Assembly (NCBI GenBank): GCA_030523825.1
Contig: JAUNHU010000009.1
Location: 1 to 53,341, forward strand
DNA: 53,341 bases
Origin: Lautropia sp.
GTDB lineage: Bacteria; Pseudomonadota; Gammaproteobacteria; Burkholderiales; Burkholderiaceae_E
Direction of reading: 5' to 3'
A program made the translations under genes and the position numbers. Below, piece after piece: positions 24,711 to 34,136 of this stretch (its first letter is position 1; every line of letters begins with the position of its first letter). Below the pieces are notes generated by a model that searched no databases, was not told the origin of the DNA, and worked only from the letters and a program-made list of their open reading frames with translations.

Positions 24711-27632
24711 TCACCCATATTTCGACCAACGGGCCGAAACCGCCTTGTCCAGCGCGATCGACCGTATCCGTGCAGGCCGCGGCCTCAAGTGTTCCGGCCT
24801 GAGATCGGTTCCGTATGGGGGGATATCACCATAGGGCGACGGGAGAGACTTGTCGTCATCGGAGACGGCCTCAGCATCCCCGCCGTTCACGCCATCTTCC
24901 GCGGCTGCCGCGTCCGGCGCGGGCGCGGAGTCGTCAGTCCCCTGGCCCTCGGCCCCGGCGGCGCCCGAACGTGCCTGCATGGCCTTCGAAGCAAACCAGC
25001 CCGAGTCCATCCTGGACTGATTCATCACTTCCGCAAGCAGCTCATCGTGCAGAACGAGACCCGTTTCGGCAGGCGGGGCAGCAGCCTTCCTTGAAGGCGG
25101 AGCATCGGCTGGCTGCGGCGGCACATCAGCAGCAGGCGACGACGCACCGGCCGGAGGCGAGAGGGCAGCGGCCGGCTCAGGGAAGGCCGCATCACGCCTC
25201 GCCGCATCAGCCAGCTCCTCCTCCAGCTGCTGGGTGTCCGCAAACAGGAATCTGGTGTTGCCCGAGCGCCCGTAACCATCCGGCGGCAGCGTATCCGGCC
25301 ACTCCGGCAGGTCTTCCGAACGGAACATGAACTGCGTGGCCCCCGTCGAGCCGGGGTAATTGTCGACAGCGACCGTATGGATACCTTCGTCGAGGGTGTT
25401 GTCGGCAGCGTCATCCTGTCTGGCACCCGCGGCCCGTGCTGCCGACGGCAGTTCACGTCCGCGTTTTCCATAGGCCTCGCTGTAGTGCAACTGACCGTAG
25501 CCGGATTCCTCGCCGTAGAAACGGTCGGCCTTCTCGAAATCATGGCCATTGAGCGCCACACCCAGTACCTCGACACCCGCCTTGTCAAGACGCCGCAGAG
25601 CACGCCGGGCACTGCGCACGGAAGTGCTGTTGGAGCGCACCACATAGACCATGCCCGACGACGCGCGGCCCAGCACCAGTGCATCGGACACCAGCTGCAC
25701 CGGCGGACAATCCACGATGATCACATCGAAACGGCTCTGCAACCGGACCAGCATCTGATTCAGCTTCTTGCCCATCAGCAGGTCGAGTGCATTGCCGGCT
25801 GCCCTGCCAGCCCCAAGCACCTTCAGTGACGAATCGGGCACGGAAGTGAGGCAGGAATCCACATCGGCAACACCGGACAGCACCTCGGCAAGGCCGGGCC
25901 GGTCGGCGTGCAGTCCCAGGGCCGTCATGACCGCAGGCCGGCGCATGTCACCATCGATCAGGAGCACCCGCCGCGAAGAAGCCAGGGCAATGGCCAGATT
26001 GGTGGCCACCACGGTTTTCCCTTCCCGATCGACCGTCGAGCAGATCGTGATCACGCAGGATCCCCTGCCCAACCCGGACAACAGGACGTTGGTTCCGAGC
26101 GTGCGAATCGATTCGGCGAACAGGGAATCCGGCTTCAGTTGCTGAACCATGCTTGCCTTTCCGGCATGCCAGCGCCCCAGACGGGGGATGGAACCGAACA
26201 GCGGCCGTCCCAGCCGCTCCTCGACATCATCACTGCGCCGCAGGGTGTCATCCAGCTGATCACGGAGCACCACACCAAAAAGCCCGACCACCAGACCCAG
26301 CAACGCCCCCATCAGGGTCATGAGGGTCTTGCGCGGCTTCACCGGCAGGTTGGGCACCTGTGCCCGGTCGATCATGCGTGCCGCAGGCTGATGCAGGTCG
26401 CTCGCGGCCGACACCTCCTTCATCCTGCCAAGGAAGGTCTGGTAAAGCTGGCGACTGCTGTTCACTTCCTGTTCGAGCTGGCGCAGCTCGATCTCCTTGC
26501 CGCCCAGGTTCTTCATCGCCTCACGCGCGACGTTCAGGGCAGACACCACCTGCCGCTCGTTTGCCTGTGCCGCCGCCAGCTCACCGGCAACTTCCCTGCG
26601 CGCAGCCTCCACCTGTTCCCGCAGATCATCCTGCGCCTGCCTCAGCTCCGACAGCGAACGCCGGTACTGCGGGTGCGCCGTGCCCAACTGGCTGCGCAAC
26701 TCGGCCACGCGCGCCGCTGCAACGCTGCGCGCCTCCCGCGCACGGGCCACGGCCGGATTGCCGGCGATGCGGGGACTGGCCATCACCTGCGTCATGTCCT
26801 CGCTGGTGGCCTGCTCCTGGGCATCTTCCGCAGCCGCCAGACGCGCACGTGCGTCGATCAGGCGCTGCGTCAGCGCCGCAATGTGCTGCTCGGACGCCTC
26901 GTCACCATCGCGGGCCACGATGCCATGATCGCTGCGGTATTGCGCCAGCGCCTTCTCGCTGCGGTCGAGTCCCGCCTTCAGCTCGATCAGTCGTTCGTTC
27001 AGCCAGCGGTCGGCATCGCGCGACGCCGCATGGCGCGCATCCATGTCGGCATGGATGAAGGCGGCAGGCACCTCGTTGACGATGGCCGCAGCCAGCTTCG
27101 GATCCTCCGACTGGAAGGAGATCTTCACCAGGGGATTCTGGTGAATGCGGGTTATCTTGAGATTGTCCTCGAAATGTTCCAGCGCACGCTGTTCACGCGA
27201 CAGCGCCTGCGATTCGCCATCACCGCCAGACTCCTGCTCACCATCGTCGGTGCCCACGAATTCCTCGCGCGACGTGAGGTTCAGCTTGCGGATCACGCGC
27301 AAGGCCACCTCCGATGTCTTCAGGAACTCGGACAGGCCATCTTCTGCCGACAGCTCGGAAACGCCACCGCCCGCCCCCTGGACAGAGACAGGACCCTTGC
27401 CGCGTTCAAACATCAGGGACGAGCTGGCCTCGTAGACCGGCTGAATGCGTATTGAGACCACGAATGCAATCGCAGCCCCCAGCAGCAGCGCGGCCAGCAA
27501 CTTGAAACGCTCACGAACGATCAACCGCCAGTACTCGACGACCAGCGGAGTCGCTCCGGGCTGCTCCACCGCATCCAGCCCGTTTGACGGCGTGGAATCA
27601 GAAGAGGCAAGGAAGGAAGGGGCAGCACACAT
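24711..27632 (-). CDS. wzc: Wzc-like polysaccharide co-polymerase / BY-kinase with long tail
   Basis: 973 residues; typical fused Wzc proteins are about 720-750. The Wzz-type periplasmic domain lies between TM1 (about 44-60) and TM2 (about 437-457), with coiled coils. The cytoplasmic kinase has Walker A STVDREGKT (about 532-540), Walker A' LLIDGDMRRP and Walker B IIVDCPP (about 638-644). A Tyr cluster with residues near 706, 712, 717 and 721 would normally end the protein, but 248 low-complexity residues follow, ending SARWSKYG. It controls chain length through autophosphorylation. No ribosome site is evident at this start. Confidence 0.88.
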   Translation of the reverse strand: MCAAPSFLASSDSTPSNGLDAVEQPGATPLVVEYWRLIVRERFKLLAALLLGAAIAFVVSIRIQPVYEASSSLMFERGKGPVSVQGAGGGVSELSAEDGLSEFLKTSEVALRVIRKLNLTSREEFVGTDDGEQESGGDGESQALSREQRALEHFEDNLKITRIHQNPLVKISFQSEDPKLAAAIVNEVPAAFIHADMDARHAASRDADRWLNERLIELKAGLDRSEKALAQYRSDHGIVARDGDEASEQHIAALTQRLIDARARLAAAEDAQEQATSEDMTQVMASPRIAGNPAVARAREARSVAAARVAELRSQLGTAHPQYRRSLSELRQAQDDLREQVEAARREVAGELAAAQANERQVVSALNVAREAMKNLGGKEIELRQLEQEVNSSRQLYQTFLGRMKEVSAASDLHQPAARMIDRAQVPNLPVKPRKTLMTLMGALLGLVVGLFGVVLRDQLDDTLRRSDDVEERLGRPLFGSIPRLGRWHAGKASMVQQLKPDSLFAESIRTLGTNVLLSGLGRGSCVITICSTVDREGKTVVATNLAIALASSRRVLLIDGDMRRPAVMTALGLHADRPGLAEVLSGVADVDSCLTSVPDSSLKVLGAGRAAGNALDLLMGKKLNQMLVRLQSRFDVIIVDCPPVQLVSDALVLGRASSGMVYVVRSNSTSVRSARRALRRLDKAGVEVLGVALNGHDFEKADRFYGEESGYGQLHYSEAYGKRGRELPSAARAAGARQDDAADNTLDEGIHTVAVDNYPGSTGATQFMFRSEDLPEWPDTLPPDGYGRSGNTRFLFADTQQLEEELADAARRDAAFPEPAAALSPPAGASSPAADVPPQPADAPPSRKAAAPPAETGLVLHDELLAEVMNQSRMDSGWFASKAMQARSGAAGAEGQGTDDSAPAPDAAAAEDGVNGGDAEAVSDDDKSLPSPYGDIPPYGTDLRPEHLRPRPARIRSIALDKAVSARWSKYG

Positions 27633-27792
27633 GATTCACACACAAAAACGTTGCACAAGCACGGATCCTCGACACGACGCAGTCACGAGAGAACGTTGTA
27701 TCGATGCGACTGGCGATTCTGCCAGTTTCACCGAAGCACGACGTAACACCCGGAAACAAACAAGCACTCTTTTGCGTCAGGATGCGGTCAAT

Positions 27793-28896
27793 TCATGACA
27801 GACCCCATACCTTGCGCCACTGTGGCAACACGGCATCCATCGAATAGGCCGCCTCTGCCACATCGCGTGCAGCCCGCTGCAATGCCGCCAGACGCGCCGG
27901 ATCATGTACGAGCGCCGCCGTGGCCTCGGCCAGATGCAGCGCATCGGGCCTCGCCTCCACCAGCGGGCCGCCATGCGCCGCCGCCGTGTCGATCATCTCG
28001 CCCAGCACCGCACCGGCACGTGTCACCACGGCCGGCATGCCGGCCTCCAGCGCCTCCAGCAGCGCATAGGGCTGCCCTTCCGGCACCAGCGAAGGCAGCC
28101 ACATCAGATCGTTGTCCAGCAATTTCACGCGCGTGTCTTCGGGCGCCACGAACCCCGGCAGCGTCACGCAATCCTCCAGCCCCATCTGGCGAATGGTCTG
28201 CGGCAAGCCTGCCAGCAGCGGACCATCGCCCGCCAGCTCCAGCCGCACATCCAGCCCCCAGTCACGCAGCAGCCTCATGGCCTCCAGGCACATCGTCACG
28301 CCCTTTTCCGGCACCAGCCGCGACAGGAACAGGATGCGCAGCGGACGCGACGGATCGGCCTCTCGCACCACGGCCCGCTCCATCGAAACCGCGTTGTTGA
28401 CCGGCACCGCCCGCTGCGCCGCCGCACCGCCAATCGCATGCGACTGCGCCCGGCTGAGCACCACCACGCGGTCGGCCACGCCCAGCACCCCCTGCGCGGC
28501 CACCCGCAGCCAGCGCCGGCCATCGAAGCGGCCCTGCAGCAGACAGCCATGCACCTGAAAGATCACCGGCACCCGCAGCGCCCGGGCAATCAGCACGAAA
28601 CCGGCATCCCGCGCCACACACACCGGCTTGATCGAACTGTTGACGTGAGCCACCACCCGGCGGTTGTCCGCACGCGCTGCCCGCAGCGTCTGCGCAAAGG
28701 CCCGGTAATCATCCAGCAGCCGGCGAAGCTGCGACCCGCCGCCCGCCTCGCCCTGGCGCCGGCCGATCTGGAAATGTTCGAGCCGCACGCCCAGCCGGCC
28801 GGCAATCTGCTCCAACAGCTGCATGTGGCGGGTGATGCCGCCCACCAGACCGCGCGCGGGGCCGGTGGAAATGACGGTGGATGACGAAACTGACAT
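27793..28896 (-). CDS. family 4 glycosyltransferase
   Basis: 367 residues from the ATG at 28896, preceded by AGGAG. It has two Rossmann domains: the N-terminal half carries GLVGGITRHMQLL, typical of GT4 donors' partner loops, and the C-terminal half has RILFLSRLVPEKGV, the EGQPYALLEALEAGMPAVV motif with the catalytic E-x7-E pattern, and LAGDGPL. It transfers a sugar from a nucleotide donor during repeat-unit assembly on the cytoplasmic face. Sugar specificity cannot be read. It lies between the wecA-like and first wzc genes on the minus strand. Confidence 0.85.
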   Translation of the reverse strand: MSVSSSTVISTGPARGLVGGITRHMQLLEQIAGRLGVRLEHFQIGRRQGEAGGGSQLRRLLDDYRAFAQTLRAARADNRRVVAHVNSSIKPVCVARDAGFVLIARALRVPVIFQVHGCLLQGRFDGRRWLRVAAQGVLGVADRVVVLSRAQSHAIGGAAAQRAVPVNNAVSMERAVVREADPSRPLRILFLSRLVPEKGVTMCLEAMRLLRDWGLDVRLELAGDGPLLAGLPQTIRQMGLEDCVTLPGFVAPEDTRVKLLDNDLMWLPSLVPEGQPYALLEALEAGMPAVVTRAGAVLGEMIDTAAAHGGPLVEARPDALHLAEATAALVHDPARLAALQRAARDVAEAAYSMDAVLPQWRKVWGLS

Positions 28897-29019
28897 CGGA
28901 ATCTCCTGACACGGGGCGAGCGCCAGCCGGGACAGCCCACAACGGGGCTGACCCTGCATGCGTACCCGGTTTCATGATTGCGCCGCGGAAGGCTGCCTGG
29001 CGGCAGCCCCGTTCATCGC

Positions 29020-30180
29020 TCAGAGCGAGACGGGATCGTCTGCGGTGACTTTTTTCTGCGCCCCATCGAGGCGGGCCCAGGCCAGGTTGGACCAGGCGAT
29101 GAACACCAGCAATACCAGCACGAAAGTGCCGAACAGCGCCCGCTCGGAAAAGCCCAGCAGCCAGCCCCCCACGCCCACCAGGCCACAGAGGAACGAGCCG
29201 ACGTGAATGGCGAAGACGCCCTGCCCCGGCGTGAGTCCCAGGCGCACCACCAGATGATGCAGGTGCTTCAGGTCGGGTGTCATCGGCGTGACCCCGGCAC
29301 GAATGCGGCGCACGATGCACGAGGCCGAATCGGCCAGCGGCACGGCAACGATCCAGAGCGAGACCACCGGCTTGACGCTGGCGCTGCCGTAGGCCGAGGT
29401 GGCATGAATGGCGAACCAGGCCAGCGTGAATCCCAGCAGCATGCTGCCGCTGTCACCCAGGAACACCGCCGCCCGGCTGCGCAACGGCGAGCGGAGGTTG
29501 AACCACAGGAAGCCCGCAAGCCCCCCCATCAGCGCCGCGGCCATCGGCACCATCGCCCCGGCAAAGGGCTCGGGCGTGATGCCGGCAGCCTGCGCGGCCT
29601 GCGAGGCAAACACCAGCGCCACCGCAAACCACATCAGGCTGATGAAACTCAGCCCGCCGCACAAGCCGTCGGCACCATCGGTGAAGTTGACCGCATTGAT
29701 GACGGCCACCGTGCCCACCAGACTGAGCGGCAGCATGACCCAGGGATTCGACAGCAGCCCCAGACCCAGCCCCACGCCGAGCACATCGCCCACCGAAGGC
29801 AGAAAGCGCCCGCCCAGGCCCACGGCCGCGACGGCGGCCCCCACCTGCACCATCGCACGCCAGCGGGCACGAATGGGAAAGCGGTCATCGACCAGTGCCA
29901 CCGAGAACAGCAGCAGCCCCCCCAACCAGTAGCCCAGCGGCGCACACTGCCCTGCCGGACCGATGAACTGCATCACGGCCAGCGTGATGAGGATGGCCCA
30001 GCCGCCGATCAGCGGGATCAGGCCCTGGTGGTCCTTTCGGACACTGGGCTTGTCCACCCACCCGATCGACCGGGCGACGGGCATCAGCAACGCCGTCGCC
30101 AGGAACGAGAGCACGAGACTGCCGGCCAGCACGGACCAGGGAAAACTCATGAAAAACGCCGAAAGATCAAATGCGGGCAT
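29020..30180 (-). CDS. WecA-like undecaprenyl-phosphate sugar-1-phosphate transferase
   Basis: About 386 residues with some 10-11 membrane helices. It transfers a sugar phosphate, in WecA GlcNAc-1-P, to undecaprenyl phosphate and so starts each repeat unit. Motifs in order: DKPSVRKDHQG (about 43-53), VDDR (97-100), the N-x2-D-x2-D active site VNFTDGADGL (about 164-173), FLGDSGSMLLGF, and a C-terminal HLHHLVVRLG of the kind that contacts the nucleotide. The ATG at 30180 is chosen; one at 30150 is possible and neither has a strong ribosome site. First gene of the minus-strand EPS block. Confidence 0.9.
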   Translation of the reverse strand: MPAFDLSAFFMSFPWSVLAGSLVLSFLATALLMPVARSIGWVDKPSVRKDHQGLIPLIGGWAILITLAVMQFIGPAGQCAPLGYWLGGLLLFSVALVDDRFPIRARWRAMVQVGAAVAAVGLGGRFLPSVGDVLGVGLGLGLLSNPWVMLPLSLVGTVAVINAVNFTDGADGLCGGLSFISLMWFAVALVFASQAAQAAGITPEPFAGAMVPMAAALMGGLAGFLWFNLRSPLRSRAAVFLGDSGSMLLGFTLAWFAIHATSAYGSASVKPVVSLWIVAVPLADSASCIVRRIRAGVTPMTPDLKHLHHLVVRLGLTPGQGVFAIHVGSFLCGLVGVGGWLLGFSERALFGTFVLVLLVFIAWSNLAWARLDGAQKKVTADDPVSL

Positions 30181-30986
30181 GAAAACACCACGGACACGGG
30201 AAGGCAGGGAAATGCTGTCCACGCCAGACAATCTCCCAGGCACTGGCACGACGCCCCGGAATCAGGCAGCATGACGTGACGCACCCGGCCGCCCCCTGGT
30301 TCATGGGAAGAAACGGCAGCCAGCGAATCAGTGGCGCAGGCATTGCAGACAGCCACCTATCTGACACGGCAAACCTTTTGAGGAAGCCGCGCCACCAGGA
30401 ACGATCGTCGACAGACGGCCTCGACGACCCAGATGCCACGCGGGTAACGGAACCGGAACATGCACGCGACCTCAGGTGTCGCGTCGATATCCTTTACACA
30501 TACTCACGAGCAATTCGGCGCTATTGTAAGAGACTCCACCAGCAATGAGGATGGATGATAGGAAACGGGTAGCGCAATATGCGCTTCAGATTGCAACTTG
30601 CATCGATTCTTACAAATCCGCCCCATCACCTCATGGAACTGCGACCTTGTCGCCGCCTGCCCAAAAGCGTCGAAATCGTTCCTTTTTGCGCCAAGAAACA
30701 CAATAGCGCTTCAGATTGCATCAGCCTGTATCTGAAGGTGCCGGCAGGATGACGGCCCCCTACAATTCCCGATGGCCCGGCGCCAGCCGGAACGCGGCCC
30801 CTGACCAGACGGCGCTGCCCCGCATGCCGTGAGTTGCACAGCCCCCCCCGTCCGTGGCTGTGGCGGCCCCATGCTGCCATGACATCGCCGCCTGCCCCGG
30901 CGCCCACGCCCCGGCAGCCATCACGACACCATTCTCCGGCCACGGCATGAGCCGTCGCAGGATCATCCTCCATCCTCGTCGAACAC
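30181..30986. promoter_or_regulatory. 806-bp divergent intergenic region between the two EPS blocks
   Basis: No convincing gene. The centre (30480-30740) is AT-richer than its surroundings and contains the direct repeat noted separately. It must hold promoters for the minus-strand wecA-like block and the plus-strand wzx block. I cannot assign -10/-35 boxes with confidence. Confidence 0.5.
30581..30720 (+). repeat. direct repeat in the EPS divergent promoter region
   Basis: GCGCTTCAGATTGCA occurs at 30581-30595 and 30706-30720, 125 bp apart, and the match extends left through CAATA with one extra base in the first copy. Such paired sites at operon-control distance suggest a regulator binding site or DNA loop. 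Confidence 0.5.
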
Positions 30987-32282
30987 ATGGCGCGCCTGAA
31001 CGCACTCCCTCAATTCTTCCGCACCCACAGCTCCTCGCTCTACACCTTCGTCATGCTCGGCACCGAGCGGGTGCTGCAGATGTTCATCGGCCTCTGGATT
31101 GCCACGGCCATCGCCCGGCATTTCGATCACGGCACCTTTGCAAGCTGGCAGATCACCATGTCGCTGTGGCTGGTATTCGGCACCATCGGCAACATCACCG
31201 GCGAGCGGGTGCTGCTGCCTCGCCTCTGTGCCGAGCCGCCCGAGGGCATGCCCCGGCTCTGGAACACCGCCCTCGCGGCCAAGGCGCTCACCGGCCTGAT
31301 CGCCGCCGTACCCCTCGTGCTCTGGGCCGCCACCCTCGACAACCCGACGATATTCGCCCTGGCGCTGCTGTGGGCACTGCAGATGCTGGTGAGCGCCCCC
31401 ATGTCGCTGGCCGTGCATGAAGCCTATGCACGCGACGATTTCCGCTTTCCGCAGATTGCGCGCATCGTCGGCATGATTGCGCGGCTGCTGGTCGTCACGG
31501 TGCTGCTGCTGGTTTTCCAGGCGCCGGTCGTCTGGCTCGTCTGGGGCTGGATCATCGAGGCTCTCGTCCTCAGCCTCATGCTGTGCCGCAACTGGCTCAC
31601 CGGCAGCCGCATCCGGCCCGGCCTCGTCGACTGGCGGCTGATGCGCAACATCTTTGCACAGGGTGCGGCCCTCGCCGTGGCCTCCGCCGCATCGGTCGCG
31701 CTCTCGCGCATCGACCGGGTCACCCTCGGCGCAGCCATCCCGGCCGATGTGCTCTCCCAGTATTCGGCCGCCATGACGCTGCTCGAATCGGCCTTTGCCT
31801 TTGCCACCATGCTGGCCACCATCGTCGGCGCCAAGACGCTGTTCCGCCCCGGCCCGATCATCGCCTCGCAACATCTGGGCATGACCTGTCTTTCAGCCAG
31901 CATCGCCGCACTGCTCAGCCTGCTGCTCAGCCTCATCGCCCAGCCGCTGATGACCACACTCTACGGCGAGAACTACGCCGGATCGGGCACCTACCTGCAG
32001 ATAGCCTGCTGGCTGCTGCCCCTCGTGTTTGCCCAGTCCATCCTTCAGGCACCGCTGCTGCTGCGCGCCACCAAGACCTATCATGTCATCAAGGCCGTCA
32101 CGGCCTTCGGGCTGGGTGCCCTGGTGGCCAGCCTCACTGCCCACTTCCAGCACTACCACGCCATCAGCGCCGGCGCCTACGTGGGCTATCTCACCCTCAT
32201 TGCCTTCGACCTGACCGAACTGTACCTGCGCCGCAAGGACATCTATGCGCACCCTGGCCATCCCGCAAGCAAAAACGCCTGA
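30987..32282 (+). CDS. Wzx-type polysaccharide flippase
   Basis: 431 residues with about 12 membrane helices, of the polysaccharide-biosynthesis/MATE-like superfamily. Start MARLNALPQFFRTHSSS; the first helix region LGTERVLQMFIGLWIATAIARHF and the repeat-half region NIFAQGAALAVASAASVALSRID followed by RVTLG are typical. It would move the lipid-linked repeat unit across the inner membrane. The gene overlaps the next (polymerase/ligase-type) by 38 bp, so the two are co-translated. No clear ribosome site precedes the ATG. One of three flippase genes in the locus. Confidence 0.82.
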   Translation: MARLNALPQFFRTHSSSLYTFVMLGTERVLQMFIGLWIATAIARHFDHGTFASWQITMSLWLVFGTIGNITGERVLLPRLCAEPPEGMPRLWNTALAAKALTGLIAAVPLVLWAATLDNPTIFALALLWALQMLVSAPMSLAVHEAYARDDFRFPQIARIVGMIARLLVVTVLLLVFQAPVVWLVWGWIIEALVLSLMLCRNWLTGSRIRPGLVDWRLMRNIFAQGAALAVASAASVALSRIDRVTLGAAIPADVLSQYSAAMTLLESAFAFATMLATIVGAKTLFRPGPIIASQHLGMTCLSASIAALLSLLLSLIAQPLMTTLYGENYAGSGTYLQIACWLLPLVFAQSILQAPLLLRATKTYHVIKAVTAFGLGALVASLTAHFQHYHAISAGAYVGYLTLIAFDLTELYLRRKDIYAHPGHPASKNA

Positions 32283-33585
32283 TTTCTTCGTGGCACCCGG
32301 CCTCACGCAGCGCACGCTCCCTCCGATCAACAGCGTCGCAGCCTGGGGTACCTGCCTGCTCATCTTCTTCGTCTGCACCTATTTCGAGACCCACAGCCTC
32401 GCCGGGGTCAAATACGCGATCATCTGGCGCGCACTGGTCTTCCTGCCAGCCATCATCTTCATCGTGCGAAACCCGCTGCCCGTGGGGACGTACGCGCTCA
32501 AGCCGCTGTTCTGGGCCTATCTGTTCTTTGCGCTCGGCCCCGTCTGGGGCATCGGGCTGGGCATCAGTGATGCCGGCTACTCCGCCAACCTCGCCGCCAA
32601 CCGGATGTTCGTGCCCATTGCCCTCATCGGTCTGGTGCTCGCCACCCGCCGCTACGACATCGCCGATCTGCTGGTTCGCGTGTTTCCCCTCTTTCTGTGC
32701 CTGGTGTCCATTCCGCTGCTGGCCGGCTGGCTGCCTCCGGTTGGCCTGCAATGGTCGCTCGCCGCCGTGTCGGGGCTCGATCTCACCGCCTACAACAGCG
32801 TCTTCCAGAACCAGCATTCGGCCTCACTCGCGCACGCCATCGCCGGCATCTGCGCCTTCACGCTGGTGGCGCGCTTTCCGGGGCGCCGCTCCATTCCCTA
32901 CCTGCTGATGGCGCTGGGCTGCTTCGGGCTGTGCGTGCTCACCACTGCCCGCTCGGGGCTGCTGGGCCTGATGGTCGGCCTGGTCGTGGTGGCCTTCTTC
33001 CGCCGCAAGCTGCGCCTGCTGGCTGCGCCTGCCGCCTTCGTCGTCGCGGGGCTGCTGGTCACGGCCATGGTCAAGCCCGAAATGGTCGACATGATCCAGA
33101 ACCGCATGACCGGGCAGACCCTCTACACCAAGGGCCCCAGCGCCGACACGCTCACCAGCGGTCGCCTCACGCTCCAGACCTCGGCACTGAAGGGCTGGTC
33201 GCAGAGCGAACCGCTGCAACTGCTGTTCGGTGTGAGCCGTGCCGGCACCCGCGACAACAACGAGCGCCTCACCGGCAGCCATCTCATCGCCCACAGCGCC
33301 TTCGTCGACGAACTCAGTGCCTTCGGCATCGTCGGCTTCTGTTCGCTGCTGGCCACGCTGGCCGCAGCCTACCGGCTGGCCTGGCGCAACGCACGCCTCG
33401 GCCACCCCGCCGGCCTCGCCTGCCTGATCGCGCTCTGTCTCTACGGCATGCTGCAGAGCATGGACTACTCCTTCCAGAATCTCATCATCGGCATGGTGCT
33501 GGTGCTCGAAACCCGCGCCACCATGACGCTGCAGCGGTCCGGCACAGGCCAGCCCACCAGCCCGCAGCCACCGGAAGCTGTCTGA
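32245..33585 (+). CDS. O-antigen ligase / Wzy-type polymerase family protein
   Basis: 446 residues, about 11-12 membrane helices, with a large periplasmic loop around residues 285-360 (NRMTGQTLYTKGPSADTLTS). The RLTLQTSALKGWSQSEPLQL and AHSAFVDELSAFGIVG segments are typical of the Wzy/WaaL domain. It either polymerises repeat units or ligates chains; the two cannot be separated by sequence reading. It starts within the 3' end of the flippase gene, with AGGA just upstream. A C-terminal short Pro/Thr tail ends the protein. Confidence 0.82.
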   Translation: MRTLAIPQAKTPDFFVAPGLTQRTLPPINSVAAWGTCLLIFFVCTYFETHSLAGVKYAIIWRALVFLPAIIFIVRNPLPVGTYALKPLFWAYLFFALGPVWGIGLGISDAGYSANLAANRMFVPIALIGLVLATRRYDIADLLVRVFPLFLCLVSIPLLAGWLPPVGLQWSLAAVSGLDLTAYNSVFQNQHSASLAHAIAGICAFTLVARFPGRRSIPYLLMALGCFGLCVLTTARSGLLGLMVGLVVVAFFRRKLRLLAAPAAFVVAGLLVTAMVKPEMVDMIQNRMTGQTLYTKGPSADTLTSGRLTLQTSALKGWSQSEPLQLLFGVSRAGTRDNNERLTGSHLIAHSAFVDELSAFGIVGFCSLLATLAAAYRLAWRNARLGHPAGLACLIALCLYGMLQSMDYSFQNLIIGMVLVLETRATMTLQRSGTGQPTSPQPPEAV

Positions 33586-34136
33586 AGCCGATCACAGACC
33601 CTCCTGCGGCTGCCGGAAGCAGGCAGCCTCCCTTGCCACCAGCAGCTGTCGCCAGCGATCACGCATGCAAACTCCTGCAATGAACGGAAAGCCCTGCAAC
33701 GATTGGCAGCCAATGTCCTGACGAGTTTAAAAAATTGTTTTTTTCACTCCAACTCTCTACTGATGTGTTACAGGCGCAAGGACTCAAGTCAGAAAAAATG
33801 AGACATTGCTGAAACGGAATTCAGGAAACTATGGCGAAGCCCTTCTGCGGGCGCGTGCCTGCAGCCTTCCTGCACGATTTTTCGTGCCTTTCTCGCGTCT
33901 GCGCCGCACTCGCCCGAATGGCTCGCATGTCTTTTCCTCAAGTATCTTGAACTCCGTACAAAAAGCTGAAAGACCGCAGAGGTTTCGCCTGCGCCACAAA
34001 CCAGATGGCGGCGGTCGGTTTTCTGGGGGTAGGCATTCCGGCCCCGTGGCGCATCAGCGGTTCCCTGAACCTCGCTGATCTCGCCGCGTCGTGTCCGGCT
34101 TCCATACACCCCACCATATTGCCAAGGGGAAGGATC
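33586..34136 (+). other. 551-bp gap and leader upstream of wecG
   Basis: No convincing gene. It holds an AT-rich stretch with T and A runs at 33727-33745 and a perfect small hairpin GCACGA-TTTT-TCGTGC at 33872-33887. It may contain a promoter and a long untranslated leader for the wecG-wecB block. I found no JUMPstart/ops-like element. Confidence 0.4.

Noticed and set aside
33586..34136. JUMPstart/ops element for EPS transcription
   Set aside because: No GGCGGTAG-type core was found in the leader of the wecG block.
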